Source: JBGPQJ01 sp963709295 (GTDB lineage Bacteria > Chloroflexota > Anaerolineae > Anaerolineales > Villigracilaceae). Taken from it: DNA of 64,000 nt. The translations under genes and the position numbers were made by a program. The notes under the pieces are model-generated. The model saw only the letters and a program-made list of their open reading frames with translations. It made no database searches and was not told the DNA's origin. Position 1 is the stretch's first letter. The number at the start of each line of letters is the position of its first letter. The stretch is from positions 620,001 through 684,000 of the forward strand of contig CAVPVW010000003.1 in NCBI GenBank assembly GCA_963709295.1, in the 5' to 3' direction. Shown here piece by piece: positions 28,701 through 39,564 of the stretch.

Positions 28701-29971
28701 TCAGATCAGCAGGTATGGGTTTTCCAGGGTCGATTTGAGATCAGCCAGGAAACGCGCCACAGTGGCCCCATCCGAGATGCGGTGGTCGGCGCAGGCGGTC
28801 AATTCCATCATTGGGCGCATCACGATTTGCCCTTCATGTGCAACCGCCGTATCCACCATCCTGCCCACTGCAAGAATTGCAGATTCGGGCGGATTGATGA
28901 TGGCGGTAAATGACTCGATGCCAAACATACCCAGATTCGAGATGGTAAAGGTGCTGCCCATCATTTCGGTTGACGTCAATCGCCGGTTTCGGGCGCGTTC
29001 GGTCAGATCAGCCAAAGTCGTGACGAGCTGCCCCAGGTTCTGTTTTTGCGCCTCGCGGATCACGGGCACGATCAGGTTCTCCTCCACGCTCGTGGCAATG
29101 CCCAGGTGGATATCTTCCCAAAGGATGATATTGCCATCGGAAAGCGATGCGTTCAGATAGGGGTGCCGCGGCAACACGGTGGCGACTGCCCGCGCCAGGA
29201 TGGCGGTATAGGAAACACGCTGTCCGGTCTGAGCCTGCAGAGGTTCCAACACCCGCTCGCGCAAGCGGACCACTTCGGTCATGTCCACGCGCAAAGAGAG
29301 GTTGATATGCGGCGCGGTGAATGCGCTATAGCGCCATCCGCTCAGCGATGATCTTGCGCGGCCCAGCCATGGGCACGACCTGCTTGCGGCGGGCATCCGG
29401 CAGCGGTATCGGCCCAGACAGGCTGGCATGCATTGGGATAACGGTTGAGCGACCTGGCTTGGGAGCTGATGCAGCGAACCGACAATTGGTTTTGAAAGGC
29501 AAGTATGTCGGCTTTGTGAATCCGTCCCTGTGGTCCGCGGCCTGAGATCTGAGATAAATCCACTCCCAGTTCCTGCGCCATTCGCCGGGCTACCGGAGTA
29601 GCCCGCACCTTGTCCGACTCGGTATCACTGCGAGGCGCAGCGGTCATCTCCACGGCTTGTTCAACTTTGGCAGCAGCAGGCGCAGAAGCGAGGCTGCCCG
29701 GCTGAGCAGCTGCCTTGGTCGGCAGCGCTTCACCCGGGGCGAGGATATAGGCCATCACTTCGGTGACCGGGATGACATCGTCCGGTTTGGCGGTGACGCC
29801 AGCCAGGATGCCGTCTCCGGGAGATTCCAATTCAATGGCTGCTTTTTCGGTGGTGATGACAAAGAGGGGTTCTCCTTTGTTGACGTGCTCGCCTTCCTTC
29901 TTGAGCCATTCGACAAAGGTGCCCGTCTCCATGACCATATCGACTTTGGGCATGATGACTTCAGTAGCCAT
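28701..29971 (-). CDS. Dihydrolipoamide acyltransferase, E2 of a 2-oxoacid/acetoin dehydrogenase (frameshifted)
   Basis: N-terminal lipoyl domain with the lipoylated lysine in VITTEKAAIELESP, an Ala/Pro linker, a peripheral subunit-binding domain (RATPVARRMAQELGVDLSQI, GRGPQGRI), then several slips between about 29330 and 29470 before the catalytic domain continues (HINLSLRVDMTE, LNASLSDGNIILW, ADHRISDGATVARFL with the catalytic His). About 423 residues. It follows E1-beta with two bases between. No E3 (dihydrolipoamide dehydrogenase) gene is in the window, so it must be supplied elsewhere. Confidence 0.86.
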
Positions 29972-29973
29972 GA

Positions 29974-30975
29974 CTACCTGCCCTCCTGCGCCAGTGCCCG
30001 CGCCGCGGCAACAATATCCTCAACCTGGGGCACGGCAGCCCGTTCGAGGGTTCGGTTATAGGGAATCGGGACATTCTTCCCGGCCAGGCGGCGAATGGGA
30101 GCATCAAGGTAATCAAATGCCTCGCTCCCGGCAATCACGGCCGCCAGTTCGCCGCCAAAGCCGCCAGTCACCGGCGCCTCGTGCGCGATCAACACGCGGC
30201 CAGTCTTGGAGACCGAGCGGATGATCGTTTCCGTGTCGAGAGGCTTCAGGGAGCGCGGGTCGACCACTTCGACCTCAATCCCTTCGGCCGCCAGCTTTTC
30301 GGCAGCTTCCAGTGCGCGGGGCACCATGATCGAGTAGGCCACGATGGTCAGGTCGCGGCCTTCACGCTTGACTTCTGCCGACTGGAGGGGAATGCTATAG
30401 GTTTCTTCCGGCACCGGTCCCTTGAGCCGATAGAGCAGCTTGTGCTCCATGAACAGGACCGGGTTATTATCGCGAATGGCAGTAATCAGCATCCCTTTGG
30501 CATCGTACGGACTGGAGGGCGCCACCACTTTGATTCCCGGCACGTTGACAAACCAGGCTTCCAGGCTTTGCGAATGCTGTGCGGCCGCGCCCGTGCCCGA
30601 ACCGGATGGGGCGCGGATGACCATCGGGATGCTGCACTTGCCGCCAAACATGAAGCGCATCTTGGCTGCCTGGTTGACCAACTGGTTCATCGAAATGGTA
30701 AGAAAATCCATGAACATGACTTCCATGATCGGACGCATGCCCATCAATGCCGCGCCTGTGGCAGCGCCCGCGATCGCAGCTTCTGAGATGGGGGTATCGC
30801 GAATTCGCTCAGGCCCAAACTCTTCCAGCATGCCCTTGCTCACCCCAAAGGCGCCGCCATAGGTCCCGATATCTTCCCCGATGAGAAAGACCTCTTGATC
30901 GAGGCGCATCTCCTGAACCATCGCCTCGCGCACGGCTTCCAAATAAGTGATTTCACGTTGTGTTTCAGCGGTCAT
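29974..30975 (-). CDS. E1 beta subunit, pyruvate/acetoin dehydrogenase type
   Basis: 333 residues, intact. Transketolase pyrimidine-binding domain (FLIGEDIGTYGGAFGVSKGM, RDTPISEAAIAGAATGAALM) and C-terminal domain (GRVLIAHEAPVTGGFGGELAA). With E1-alpha it forms the thiamine-diphosphate decarboxylase that feeds an acyl group to E2. The ATG overlaps the stop of the E1-alpha gene (ATGA). Pyruvate, another 2-oxoacid, or acetoin are possible substrates; an AcoAB-type acetoin enzyme would release acetaldehyde, of interest because shell proteins are encoded in the same series. Confidence 0.9.
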   Translation of the reverse strand: MTAETQREITYLEAVREAMVQEMRLDQEVFLIGEDIGTYGGAFGVSKGMLEEFGPERIRDTPISEAAIAGAATGAALMGMRPIMEVMFMDFLTISMNQLVNQAAKMRFMFGGKCSIPMVIRAPSGSGTGAAAQHSQSLEAWFVNVPGIKVVAPSSPYDAKGMLITAIRDNNPVLFMEHKLLYRLKGPVPEETYSIPLQSAEVKREGRDLTIVAYSIMVPRALEAAEKLAAEGIEVEVVDPRSLKPLDTETIIRSVSKTGRVLIAHEAPVTGGFGGELAAVIAGSEAFDYLDAPIRRLAGKNVPIPYNRTLERAAVPQVEDIVAAARALAQEGR

Positions 30976-31997
30976 GGTGCGTATACCTCGTCTTCCATAT
31001 TCTCCGGCGACGGTTCGGGGAAGGTCAGTGCTTCCTCGGCAGCGTGGTCGATGGCCGCTTTGGCGGCCTGATCGATGGCCTCCACTTCGTCGTTAGTCAT
31101 CACAGCTGCATCAACCAGAACCTTCTTGAAGCGCCGAATGGGGCATTTGTGTTTTCCAATCATCGATTTCTTGAGAGGTGCGGTAGAGGTTGCGGTCGCT
31201 CTTGGAATGTCCCCGCCAGCGGTAGCTCAAGCAGTCAATCAGCGAGGGGCCTTGCCCGGAGCGTGCATGTTCGCCGGCAGCCATCACCGCCTCATAAACC
31301 GCCAGCACATCATTGCCATCCACCGTCTTGCCGGGTATGCCATAGCTGGCGGCGCGGTCGGATATATTCTCGATGTTCATTACTTTTGACATAGTGCATC
31401 GACATGCCATATTGATTGTTATCGCAGATAAACACCACCGGCAGTTTCCAGGTGGAGGCCATATTCAACGATTCGTGGAACTCGCCTTCGTTCGAGGCCC
31501 CATCTCCAAAGTAGGACAGGAGAATCTGGTCCGAACGGTGCATTTGCAGCGCCAGCGCGATGCCCACCGCGGTGGGGATCCCGCCGCCGACGACACCCGT
31601 GGCGCCCAGGTTGCCGCCCGGGATGTCGGCAATGTGCATCGAACCGCCGCGCCCGCGGCAATAACCCGTTTCCCTGCCCAGGAACTCGGCCATCATCGTC
31701 GTCAGGTTGGCGCCTTTGGCAATCGTATGACCGTGGCCGCGATGGTGGTGGATGATCAGATCTTCTCGTCTCAGCGTGGCAATACTGCCGACCGATCCGG
31801 CTTCCTGCCCGATCGACAGGTGCATGGTGCCATGCACCTAGCCCGCGCACATACAAATCTTCGGCTTTTTCTTCAAAGTAGCGGATCTCGCACATCCGCT
31901 GCAGCATCCAGACCAGCTTTTCACGCGGCAATTCTTTAAGCAGGCGTTTGCTGCCGGACACAGCACTTTTATCAACTTCAGTCATAAGTACAGTCAT
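30972..31997 (-). CDS. E1 alpha subunit, pyruvate/acetoin dehydrogenase type (several frameshifts)
   Basis: Reconstructed from four frames with slips near 31835, 31400 and 31155. Pieces in order: LVWMLQRMCEIRYFEEKAEDL, MHLSIGQEAGSVG, HHHRGHGHTIAKG, GYCRGRGGSMHIAD, SYFGDGASNEGEFHESLNMA (thiamine-diphosphate motif with the GDG...N pattern), FICDNNQYGMSM, ASYGIPGKTVDGNDV and a final LTFPEPSPENMEDEVYAP. About 341 residues, normal for E1-alpha. It lies 28 bases after the UlaF-like gene and overlaps the E1-beta start. Confidence 0.85.
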
Positions 31998-32025
31998 ATC
32001 ATCCTCTCAATTTTTTATGGCCTCG

Positions 32026-32670
32026 TTACCGTTGGCCGTATTCATTCTGATATAAATCCACCATGTAATTGATCTGGTCTGGCGTGAGCAAGATGGGTTT
32101 TCCGCGCAGCATTGCCAGGTGCGTGATCTTGGCAATTTCCTCGACTTCAACAGCCATCTTGGTCGCCTGCTGCGGCGAAGAGCCGATGGTAAAGACACCG
32201 TGATTTTGCATGACGATGGCCAGTGCCCGGCCGATCTTGTTGATAATTTCCTGACCAATATCCGCCCCGCCGATCGGTGCATACCCACCCAGGGGAATTT
32301 CGCCGCCGAGCATGGCGGAGGCTGTCAGGCAAGCCGGGATGGGTTGTCCCAATACGGCAAAACTGCTCGCATAGGGGGAATGTGTATGGACCATGCCAAA
32401 AACATCCGGCCGATGTTGGTAGACATACAGATGGGTATCCGTATCCGTTGAAGGTTTGAGGTTCCCTTCGACAACCCGGCCATCCATGTCAACCACCACC
32501 ATATGCGCGGGTGTCATCTCCTCAAAACTGTAACCGCTCGGCTTGATCACGACCAGTCCTGTTTCCGGGTCGCGCCCGCTTACATTACCGCTGGTCATTT
32601 TGACCAGATCGTTCTTGGGTAATTCCAGATTGCATTTCCAAACAATTTCACGAAGTTGTTCTAAAAGCAT
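32026..32670 (-). CDS. Class II aldolase/adducin protein, L-ribulose-5-phosphate 4-epimerase-like (UlaF/AraD)
   Basis: 214 residues, intact. Motifs: MTSGNVSGRDPETGLVVIKP, the KPSTDTDTHLYVYQ segment that matches the SSDTxTHL pattern of 4-epimerases, the zinc-binding MVHTHSPYA, and QNHGVF with the third His. 4-Epimerases convert L-ribulose-5-phosphate to D-xylulose-5-phosphate, the last step of the UlaD-UlaE-UlaF route. FucA/RhaD-type aldolase activity cannot be excluded. The start overlaps the tail of the SorC-family gene. Confidence 0.84.
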   Translation of the reverse strand: MLLEQLREIVWKCNLELPKNDLVKMTSGNVSGRDPETGLVVIKPSGYSFEEMTPAHMVVVDMDGRVVEGNLKPSTDTDTHLYVYQHRPDVFGMVHTHSPYASSFAVLGQPIPACLTASAMLGGEIPLGGYAPIGGADIGQEIINKIGRALAIVMQNHGVFTIGSSPQQATKMAVEVEEIAKITHLAMLRGKPILLTPDQINYMVDLYQNEYGQR

Positions 32671-33663
32671 GATCTATCTCCTAATCTGTTAGTGTGTTTT
32701 TCTAAAGTTTTGATCAAAAATCCGAGAATTCCGCGCGCGGCTGCCTCGTCTGTGATCAGCGCATGCAGATAGCCGCCACGCAGCGCGCCATAGATGGGTA
32801 ATGCTTTGGCTGCTGAAGCGGCAACGCCAATCCTAAAGGGGATTTGCCTGGATCTCTGCCAGGGTCAACCCGATGACCCGGTCGGCATATTCCTTGCTGC
32901 AGGCTGACCTTCGATATCATATACATAGGCTCCGATTTCTCCCACTCCGCCGCAACCTTCGGCGATTTGTTTCAAATCATCAGCGGACAAGGCCGTAAAT
33001 TGAACAAATCGCGAGACATCCGGGTCCACAGTGCCAACCCCCAGAAGCGCAATGTTGGCATGGCGGGCAATATCGAGAATCTCTTTGACCGGTCCCATGG
33101 AACGAAGCGTATCGCAATGCTCCTTGGTGTCGACAAAAGCCGGCGCGTGGAGTTGGTACGACTTGGCTCCCAGCCTTTCACCCAGAGTAGTAGCCAAATA
33201 GTTCATGTCGGATTCGATTTGACCCTGGATCGCTCCGAGGATGGGTACGACGACGACCTGGTAAGGGCGCGAGGCTTCAATCGACTTGGCAACAGCTTGG
33301 ACGGTCGTGCCTGGTGTAATAGCCAGCACATCTCCATCGTGCAGGTGCGCCAACAAGTAATTCTGCCGCCAATGTTCCGAGAGCATTCAACGGTGAACTG
33401 CCACTTTCTGCCACAGCCGGAATGACAATGGCATCCTGCAATCCAAAGACTGCTTTCAGCCTGTCTTCAAGATCAAACAGCTGTTGAAACGGGGTGCGAA
33501 TGGTGATGCTCACATATCCCTGTTCACGCGCTTGCAACAGCAGCCGATTTACCTTGGCGGTGGAAAAACCCAGACGCTTTGCAATTTCCGTCTGCGTCAG
33601 TCCTTCCACGTAGTAAAGGGTCAGGATCGTATTGGTGAGTCGTATCGTTTCGTATGATGGCAT
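32661..33663 (-). CDS. SorC/DeoR-type sugar-binding transcriptional regulator (frameshifted)
   Basis: N-terminal winged helix with helix-turn-helix GLTQTEIAKRLGFSTAKVNRLL, then a sugar-phosphate-binding effector domain (AITPGTTVQAVAKSI, VVVPILGAIQG, LLGVGTVDPDVSRF, GEIGAYVYDIEGQP). Slips lie near 33385 and 32885 and again near 32845, after which the frame runs ...IYGALRGGYLHALITDEA and RGILGFLIKTLEKH to a TAG that overlaps the start of the next gene. About 334 residues, SorC length. It is the only regulator within the minus-strand series and probably controls the promoter/operator at 46693-46745. Confidence 0.82.
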
Positions 33664-33716
33664 TTCTGCAACCAGTCTCTCAAATAACGCTATGCTTCTG
33701 CCGTTGAGTCCATTCT

Positions 33717-34561
33717 TCAGGCCATGCTTCGGCTACCAGATCCATCTACAAATTTGCGGGCAGCAGCGACAGAAGTCAATGGGATCTTCACCGGCGTGCA
33801 TTTTTCCCCAGATCTCAACTCCGATCAATCCCCAAAAGTCCATATTTCACCAGTGCCTGAAAAGTCTCTCGAAAAGGCACAATCCCCTTTCCAAAAGGGA
33901 CCCCACGGATAACCTTCGGCAGAGCATCTTTAACGTGAATGCCCAATAACTGATTTTCAGCCAGGGTAAGCTCGTCGGGAGGGTAATACCCAGCCGCGCA
34001 CAGATTACCAATGTCCGGATACAGGCGCAGCCACGGCAAGTCAATTTCACGGAGGATGGTCATCGCCTTGCTCAGGTTTTCCACAAACGGAGTATCCAGG
34101 TTTTCGAGACCCAGCATGACACCGGACTGTCCAGCCCATCTTGCTCCCATCTGGAGACCATCAATGAAATTTGCCCGGGTCTCTTCGTCGCTTGTTTCGT
34201 AAAAAACATCGTAGCCCATCACCTGAACCGTACGCAGTCCGATATCTCCGGCAAATTCAATGGCTTTCCTCAAGATCTCCTGCCCTTGCCGGCGAAGCTC
34301 ATGGGAATGACTGCCGAGGGGGTACTTGCGATGACCGCTCAGGCACATGGTCATGATGCGCACGCCTGTGTTTTCAATAGAACGGCGCAAAGCGGCCCGC
34401 TCAGATTTTGACCAGTCCAGCCGGGACAGGCGCTCATCGCTCTCGTCGATCGAAATCTCGATGAAATCATAGCCGGCCTGACCTGCTGCAGCCAGGCGTT
34501 CCTCCCAAGACATGGCATCAGGCAGCGCTTTTTCATAAAGACCAATGGGCATCTTAAACAT
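33717..34561 (-). CDS. L-xylulose-5-phosphate 3-epimerase-like (UlaE/SgbU family), frameshifted at the 3' end
   Basis: TIM-barrel epimerase beginning MFKMPIGLYEKALPDAMSW, with YDFIEISIDESDERL, MCLSGHRKYPLGS, VQVMGYDVFYE, VMLGLENLD, YPDIGNL and IHVKDALPKVIRGVPFG; these hold the metal-binding Glu, Asp, His and Glu. The C-terminus needs slips near 33838 and 33770 to give FWGLIGVEIWGKMHAGEDPI and then SVAAARKFVDG, ending at 33717. About 281 residues, as in UlaE. It would convert L-xylulose-5-phosphate to L-ribulose-5-phosphate between the UlaD- and UlaF-like steps. Confidence 0.84.
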
Positions 34562-34582
34562 TTACATATTCTCCGTATTCCA

Positions 34583-35863
34583 TCAACCATTCATCAACGC
34601 ACGCGTCATTTCGACCCACTTCGAGAGGCGCGACCGATCTCCATCAACCGTATAGATATCTCGAAAACACAATTCCAGATTGCAGTTTTTCGCTGCGGCA
34701 AGGGTATCTCTGACATCCTTCTTCGCCAGGTCCCAGTCAGGATATGCGCCGCTGATATACGCCGGGGTTGGTTTGCGAGAGTAGACATATTTCTTTCCCA
34801 GAAGCTCGCCCATCTTGAAGAAGTCACTCCACCCCGACACTGACACAGCGCGCAGATTGGGGATCGCCTTTTCAATGAAGTGAAACCGGTCATGCACCGC
34901 TTCGCAACAACCCCAGTAGCTGAGACCGAACGGTCGTGTGACCTCGGCAATGTACGGCAGGAAAAATCGTTGAACATCTTTGGCGACATCGGAGCGCACT
35001 CCTGGGCTTCGACCCAGCACCAGCAATCCTTGAGTTGTACACCCCGATCTTCGGGCCCTCGAATGCGGCAGATCAGAGACAAACCCATAGCTGCCAGGGC
35101 AAGGCATCCAGGTGTCTGTGTTTCGATACAGGAGACCCTCTTTTTCAAGGAACTGGAAGTGCGCTACCCTGTCATCGCGGATCAGGCTCATCAATTGATG
35201 GATCATCGAGGGGTTGTCGTACACCCAGGTGAGCAGATTATTGTTTCCGATCAGCTTGAACAAGTCCATGGTTAAACCACCGTAAATGTTGCCCAAGCCA
35301 GGGGTGGTAACCGGGGTTCGTATCGAACCAGGAGTAACCGCCCAGACGGATGGGCAGGATATCGCCAAAAATATTCTCCAATAATTCTTTTCTGCGGTAG
35401 CTTTCTTCTCTGTTCAATAAGTGGGTGCGCAGGTGAAGTTTCTTGAAGTCCTCGTCAGACTTGAATCCGAAATCGAAGGAGTAACCCAGATCGCTCCCAT
35501 CCAAGCTCGCTCGAATGGTGTGCTTCGATGGGTATCCCCAAGTCGGAAATCTCGATCACCCAGGGGATGCGGAAGTATGGATCAACGACGATATCGTCCC
35601 CGATCTCATCGGCATGGCGTACTATCTCGAATAAGGATTTTTCGACATTGCGGGCATAGGGATCCTCGCAGACAAGCTCTTCAGCGCCGATATAATCGGA
35701 AAGCATGCAAGTCTCGACGAGGATCATCGGCTTTTCTGACTTTCAGGTCCTTGATGGCTTTCCATTGTCTGCGTCTCTCTTCCATGATCGGGATGGTTGG
35801 CATGTTCCATCCACCGGGAGGCAAGACTGCGTAATGCGACGGATATCCTGTTCGCGTAATCAT
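34583..35863 (-). CDS. Uroporphyrinogen decarboxylase-superfamily protein, second (frameshifted)
   Basis: Four frames make up about 427 residues, with slips near 35710, 35480 and 35290. The C-terminal half has the superfamily pattern WGCCEAVHDRFHFIEKAIPNL, SWSD-like VSGWSDFFKMGELLG, then YVYSRKPTPAYISG. The N-terminus begins MITRTGYPSHYAVLPPGGWN behind GAAGGAACATAGGA. It is longer than and different from the MtaA-like protein at 21280. Members of this branch are annotated as UROD-like or methyltransferase-like without proven function. It lies between the ABC permease and the UlaE-like gene. Confidence 0.7.
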
Positions 35864-35901
35864 TCCTATGTTCCTTCGGCTTAGCCCGGCAAAACCGAAT
35901 T

Positions 35902-36943
35902 CTACGCTTTCCCTTTATCTCGCGCCAACTGGTAATTGATGACGACAGCGATGAGCAGCACACTGCCCGTGGCTACCATCTGCCAATAGGCTGGGATGAC
36001 GGTCATCAGACCGGTGGTCACACATACAATGATGATCGCGCCAATCATTGTCTTCGCGACCGACCCTTCGCCCCCAGAGAATGCAGTTCCTCCCAGTAAC
36101 ACCGCAATGATGCAGGAAAGTTCCATTCCGTCGCCCGAGAGTGGGTCTCCCAGCGACATGTAACTGGCGCGGGCCATACCGGCGAGCGCGGCAAAGAAAC
36201 CTACCATGATATACAGGAGCCACACAATCTTAACCGGGTTGATTCCGGATGAGTTCCGCTGCAAGTCGGTTTCCTCCAATGGCGGCGGCATACTTTGCCA
36301 AGGATCGTCTTTCGCTGGATGATAATCAGTACGATGATGATAAAGACCGCGAACCAGAAGGCTGCAGGCAGCCCGAAAAGAATATTCTTTTCGTGCATAA
36401 TCATTGATCCAGCCTGGCATGACCTTATCAGCACTGCCCTTGATCGCCGACAACCCATCTGGGACAATTAACAAAGCGATGCCTTTGAACAAGCTCAACG
36501 TCACCAGTGTTGCAATAACAGGGGTAATACGTAGTTTCATCACCAGGTAACCGTTCAAGAATCCCATGATGCAACCAAGGATCATGGTGATGATGAACGC
36601 GGGCAGAAAACTGAACCCGTTCAGGATCATCCAAGAGAAGACCACGGCATTCAAGCTCATCGCGCTGCCGACCGACAGGTCGATGTATCCCGAGATCATC
36701 AGGAGCGTGAAGGCACCGCTGACGGTCAGGATAGGCACTGCGCTCCGGAAAATATTGATCACGCTATCCGGGCTGAGGAAGTGCCCTCGTCCGAAAAACG
36801 TCGACTTGATCCAGTTTCATCAAGCTGAAAGCGGTAACGATCAACACCAGAACCGCGTAAATATAATAGCGCTTGATATTCGCTCGTAGGGATGACGAAC
36901 GATCCGACTGCATTTGGAGGGTTTCTTTTTTTGTGTTAGTCAC
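35902..36943 (-). CDS. Ribose-type ABC transporter permease (RbsC family), frameshifted
   Basis: Starts at a GTG eight bases after AGAGGAG. An N-terminal membrane helix (RYYIYAVLVLIVTAFSLM) is followed by a slip near 36785, then SVINIFRSAVPILTVSGAFTLLMISGYIDLSVGSAM, typical for RbsC/XylH permeases, slips in 36260-36400, and the C-terminal LGGTAFSGGEGSVAKTMIGA motif. About 347 residues, roughly ten membrane segments. It is the second permease of the importer after the one at 36991-38014, which implies a heteromeric channel. Confidence 0.84.
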
Positions 36944-36990
36944 GACTTTTTACTCCTCTGAGGAAATACCGCCAGGCATGACGGGGGTTC

Positions 36991-38014
36991 TCAGCCTTTT
37001 CTTTTATCCAGCGCATACCGTTGGGCCATGATCGCGATAAAAGTCACAACGGCCTTTAAGGATGTACTGCCAGTCTGGTGAAAGCAGGAGCCCGGTGGCC
37101 GCCGACGTAACGACGGAAAGAATGAGGGCGCCAACGAACATTCCGAGCACAGAACCAAACCCACCTGCGATGCTCACACCTCCCAGCAGAGCAATGACCA
37201 GCGCATCGAATTCATAGCCCGTTGCACGGCCCGCCATACCGGCTTTGTACTCTGATGCCAGGAGTATCCCGGTAATACCGGCGAGCAGGGCACTGAGAAT
37301 ATAGAGCGCAGTAACATACTTGGCTACATTGATACCGGACAACCGGGCGGCTACAGGGTTGGCGCCAATGAGATAGATACGCCTTGCGTAGACCATCTTC
37401 TTCTCGAAGAAGAACGAAAGGAGGATCAAGGCGACCATGACCATCAACGAGAGCCTGACCGTTGTGCCCGGGATACCCAGGCTCCCCAGAAAGCCGAAGA
37501 CTTCCGGCAGGCTGGTGTTTCGTTGCGCGCCTTGCGTGATCACCTGTGCTGCACCACGCGCCAACATCGCCGTGCCTAATGTGACAATGATGGAAGGGAC
37601 TTTCATTCGGGTCACGAAGAAGGCATTAACCCCGCCGACACCCATTGCAATAAGCAGGGCCAACCCAACCGCAACGACATACGGTAACCCGAGTCCGTTC
37701 GCCAGGACATTCTTGGATACATTGACGCCCTGGCAGAAATAAACCGAAAGCACGCCGGTCAATGCGATGACGCCGCCCACCGACATGTCGAAGTTTCCGG
37801 TGATCAACAGAAATGTGACCCCGATTCCCAGGATGATCACAAACCAGTTATTTGTGATGAGATTGATGACATTCTGGACTGAGAAGAAATTCGGCACAAA
37901 TAAGGCAGGCAACACCGAATACAACGATGAGTACGCCCACCATGAAAAGGGTGATGAACAACTCGTCGCTCAACCTGCCCCTAAGATGGGTTTCCGCTCT
38001 TGTTTGGCTTCCAT
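36991..38014 (-). CDS. Ribose-type ABC transporter permease (RbsC family), frameshifted at both ends
   Basis: Start MEAKQERKPIL behind CAGGAGGTGAATAATC; a slip near 37912 leads into LPALFVPNFFSVQNV and the conserved LGIGVTFLLITGNFDMSVGG segment. The central GANPVAARLSGINVAKY and C-terminal LLGGVSIAGGFGSVLG motifs are RbsC hallmarks. A slip near 37035 restores the end VTFIAIMAQRYAL. About 341 residues. Lies between the ATPase (two bases upstream) and the other permease. Confidence 0.86.
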
Positions 38015-38016
38015 GA

Positions 38017-39510
38017 TTATTCACCTCCTGTGACGATGTGAAGGATTTTCTCGCTGTCAATGTCACAGCTATTCCGCAGTGTGGATTTCAAGTTCCCGTC
38101 ATACAGAAGGTAAATGCTGTCGCAGATATTCATCACTTCCGGCAGCTCCGAGGAGAAAATGATGATGGTTTTCCCTTCCTTGGAAAGCCGCCTGATAATA
38201 GCGTAGATCTCGCTTTTTGCTCCCACATCGATACCGCGGGTCGGTTCGTCGAGCATCAGCAGATCGGCATCCGCAAAGAGACATTTGGAGAGAACCACCT
38301 TCTGCTGGTTTCCTCCGGAGAGCTTGGCTGCCTCTTTTTCGATGCTATTGGTGGCGATCTTCAGCTTATCGACATAGTCGAGTGTAACGTTGCGCTCCAT
38401 GGCATCGTTGATGATTCCGTTTCGGGAGATCTTGCCCATGTTCATCACGGGCACATTGCCCCGGATGGTCAGGATGGTGAACAACCCCTGCGACCTTCTT
38501 TCTTCCGGCACCAGGGTGATGCCTGCCGCAATTGCGTATCTCCGGACCGTTTTTAAGTTTCTTGCCCTTGAAGACAATATCTCCTTCATATTCATCCGCA
38601 CCATAAATGGCACGTGCCAGTTCGGTTTTTCCGGCGCCGACCAATCCGTAAAAACCGGCGATCTCGCCCGCATGGACTTCAAAGGATATATCGTTCAATC
38701 GGTTGATTGGAGAGGTGACTGACTTGGAGGATCGTATCCGGGCAATCGCCCTCGCGGGGTGTGTATTGCTCAAACACGGTTTTCCCGATCATCATCTTGA
38801 TCAGTTCCGACCTATCCTGGATCTGCGACACAGGCTTCGTGTCAATATGCTTGCCATCTCGCATGACGGTCACATAATCTCCGATCTCGAAAATCTCATC
38901 GAGCCTGTGAGAAATGTAGATGACCGTGACGTTGTTATCGCGCAGAGTTCTTGATGATGGTGAATAATCGTGCGATTTCGCTCTCGGAGATCGCGGCCGT
39001 GGGTTCATCCATGATGATGATATCGGACTCTGCCGCGACCGCTTTTGCAATCTCAACGATCTGTTTTTTCGCGACACTCAGACTTGATACCAGTTGTTTG
39101 GGCTTGATGGATGGCTCAATGCTGTTCAAAACGGCGAGCATCTTGTTGATCTTGTCTGTCTTCCTCAAAAAGCCTAATGTTGTATCCTCCAGCCCCAGCG
39201 TGAGATTCTCCTCCACGGTGAGTTGGTCAACCACATTAAGTTCTTGAAAAAGGGTGCTGATTCCTTTTTGTTTCGAATCGCGGGTGCTGTGTGGATCGAA
39301 TTCTTCGCCATTTAGAAGAATTCGACCACTCGTTCGTGTGTATGCCCCGGTTAGAATCTTGATCAGGGTTGATTTCCCCGCGCCGTTCTCACCAACCAGG
39401 CAGTGAATGGTCTTCCGCTTAATATCGAAACTGACATTGTCAACCGCCCGCACGCCCGGGAAGTCCTTTACGAGATCCTTGATCTCCAGCACACTCTCTG
39501 TCGGTTCCAT
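38017..39510 (-). CDS. Sugar ABC transporter ATP-binding protein, RbsA/MglA type (three frameshifts)
   Basis: Two tandem ATPase domains, about 498 residues. First domain: LVGENGAGKSTLIKILTG (Walker A), LSVAKKQIVEIAKAV in place of the signature, IIIMDEPTAAIS (Walker B). Second: GFYGLVGAGKTELARAIYG, LSGGNQQKVVLSKCL (signature), LLMLDEPTRGIDVG. Slips near 38945, 38700 and 38555. It energises the importer formed with the two RbsC-type permeases and the tandem binding protein. The order binding protein-ATPase-permease-permease is that of ribose/galactose-type operons. Confidence 0.88.
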
Positions 39511-39530
39511 GCATCAACTCCCTGAACTCG

Positions 39531-39560
39531 ACGGGAGGAAAACTTTCGTTCTCCTCCCGT
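39531..39560 (-). other. Intercistronic hairpin between binding protein and ATPase genes
   Basis: ACGGGAGGA (39531-39539) is the exact complement of TCCTCCCGT (39552-39560), a perfect nine-base GC-rich stem with a 12-base loop. No U-tract follows on the minus strand. Such hairpins after binding-protein genes commonly stabilise the upstream mRNA and so favour excess binding protein over membrane subunits. Confidence 0.65.
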
Positions 39561-39564
39561 GTGT

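Noticed and set aside
39531..39560. Rho-independent terminator after the binding-protein gene
   Set aside because: The stem is strong but no U-run follows on the transcribed strand and the ATPase starts 21 bases later, so an mRNA-stabilising hairpin is more likely.
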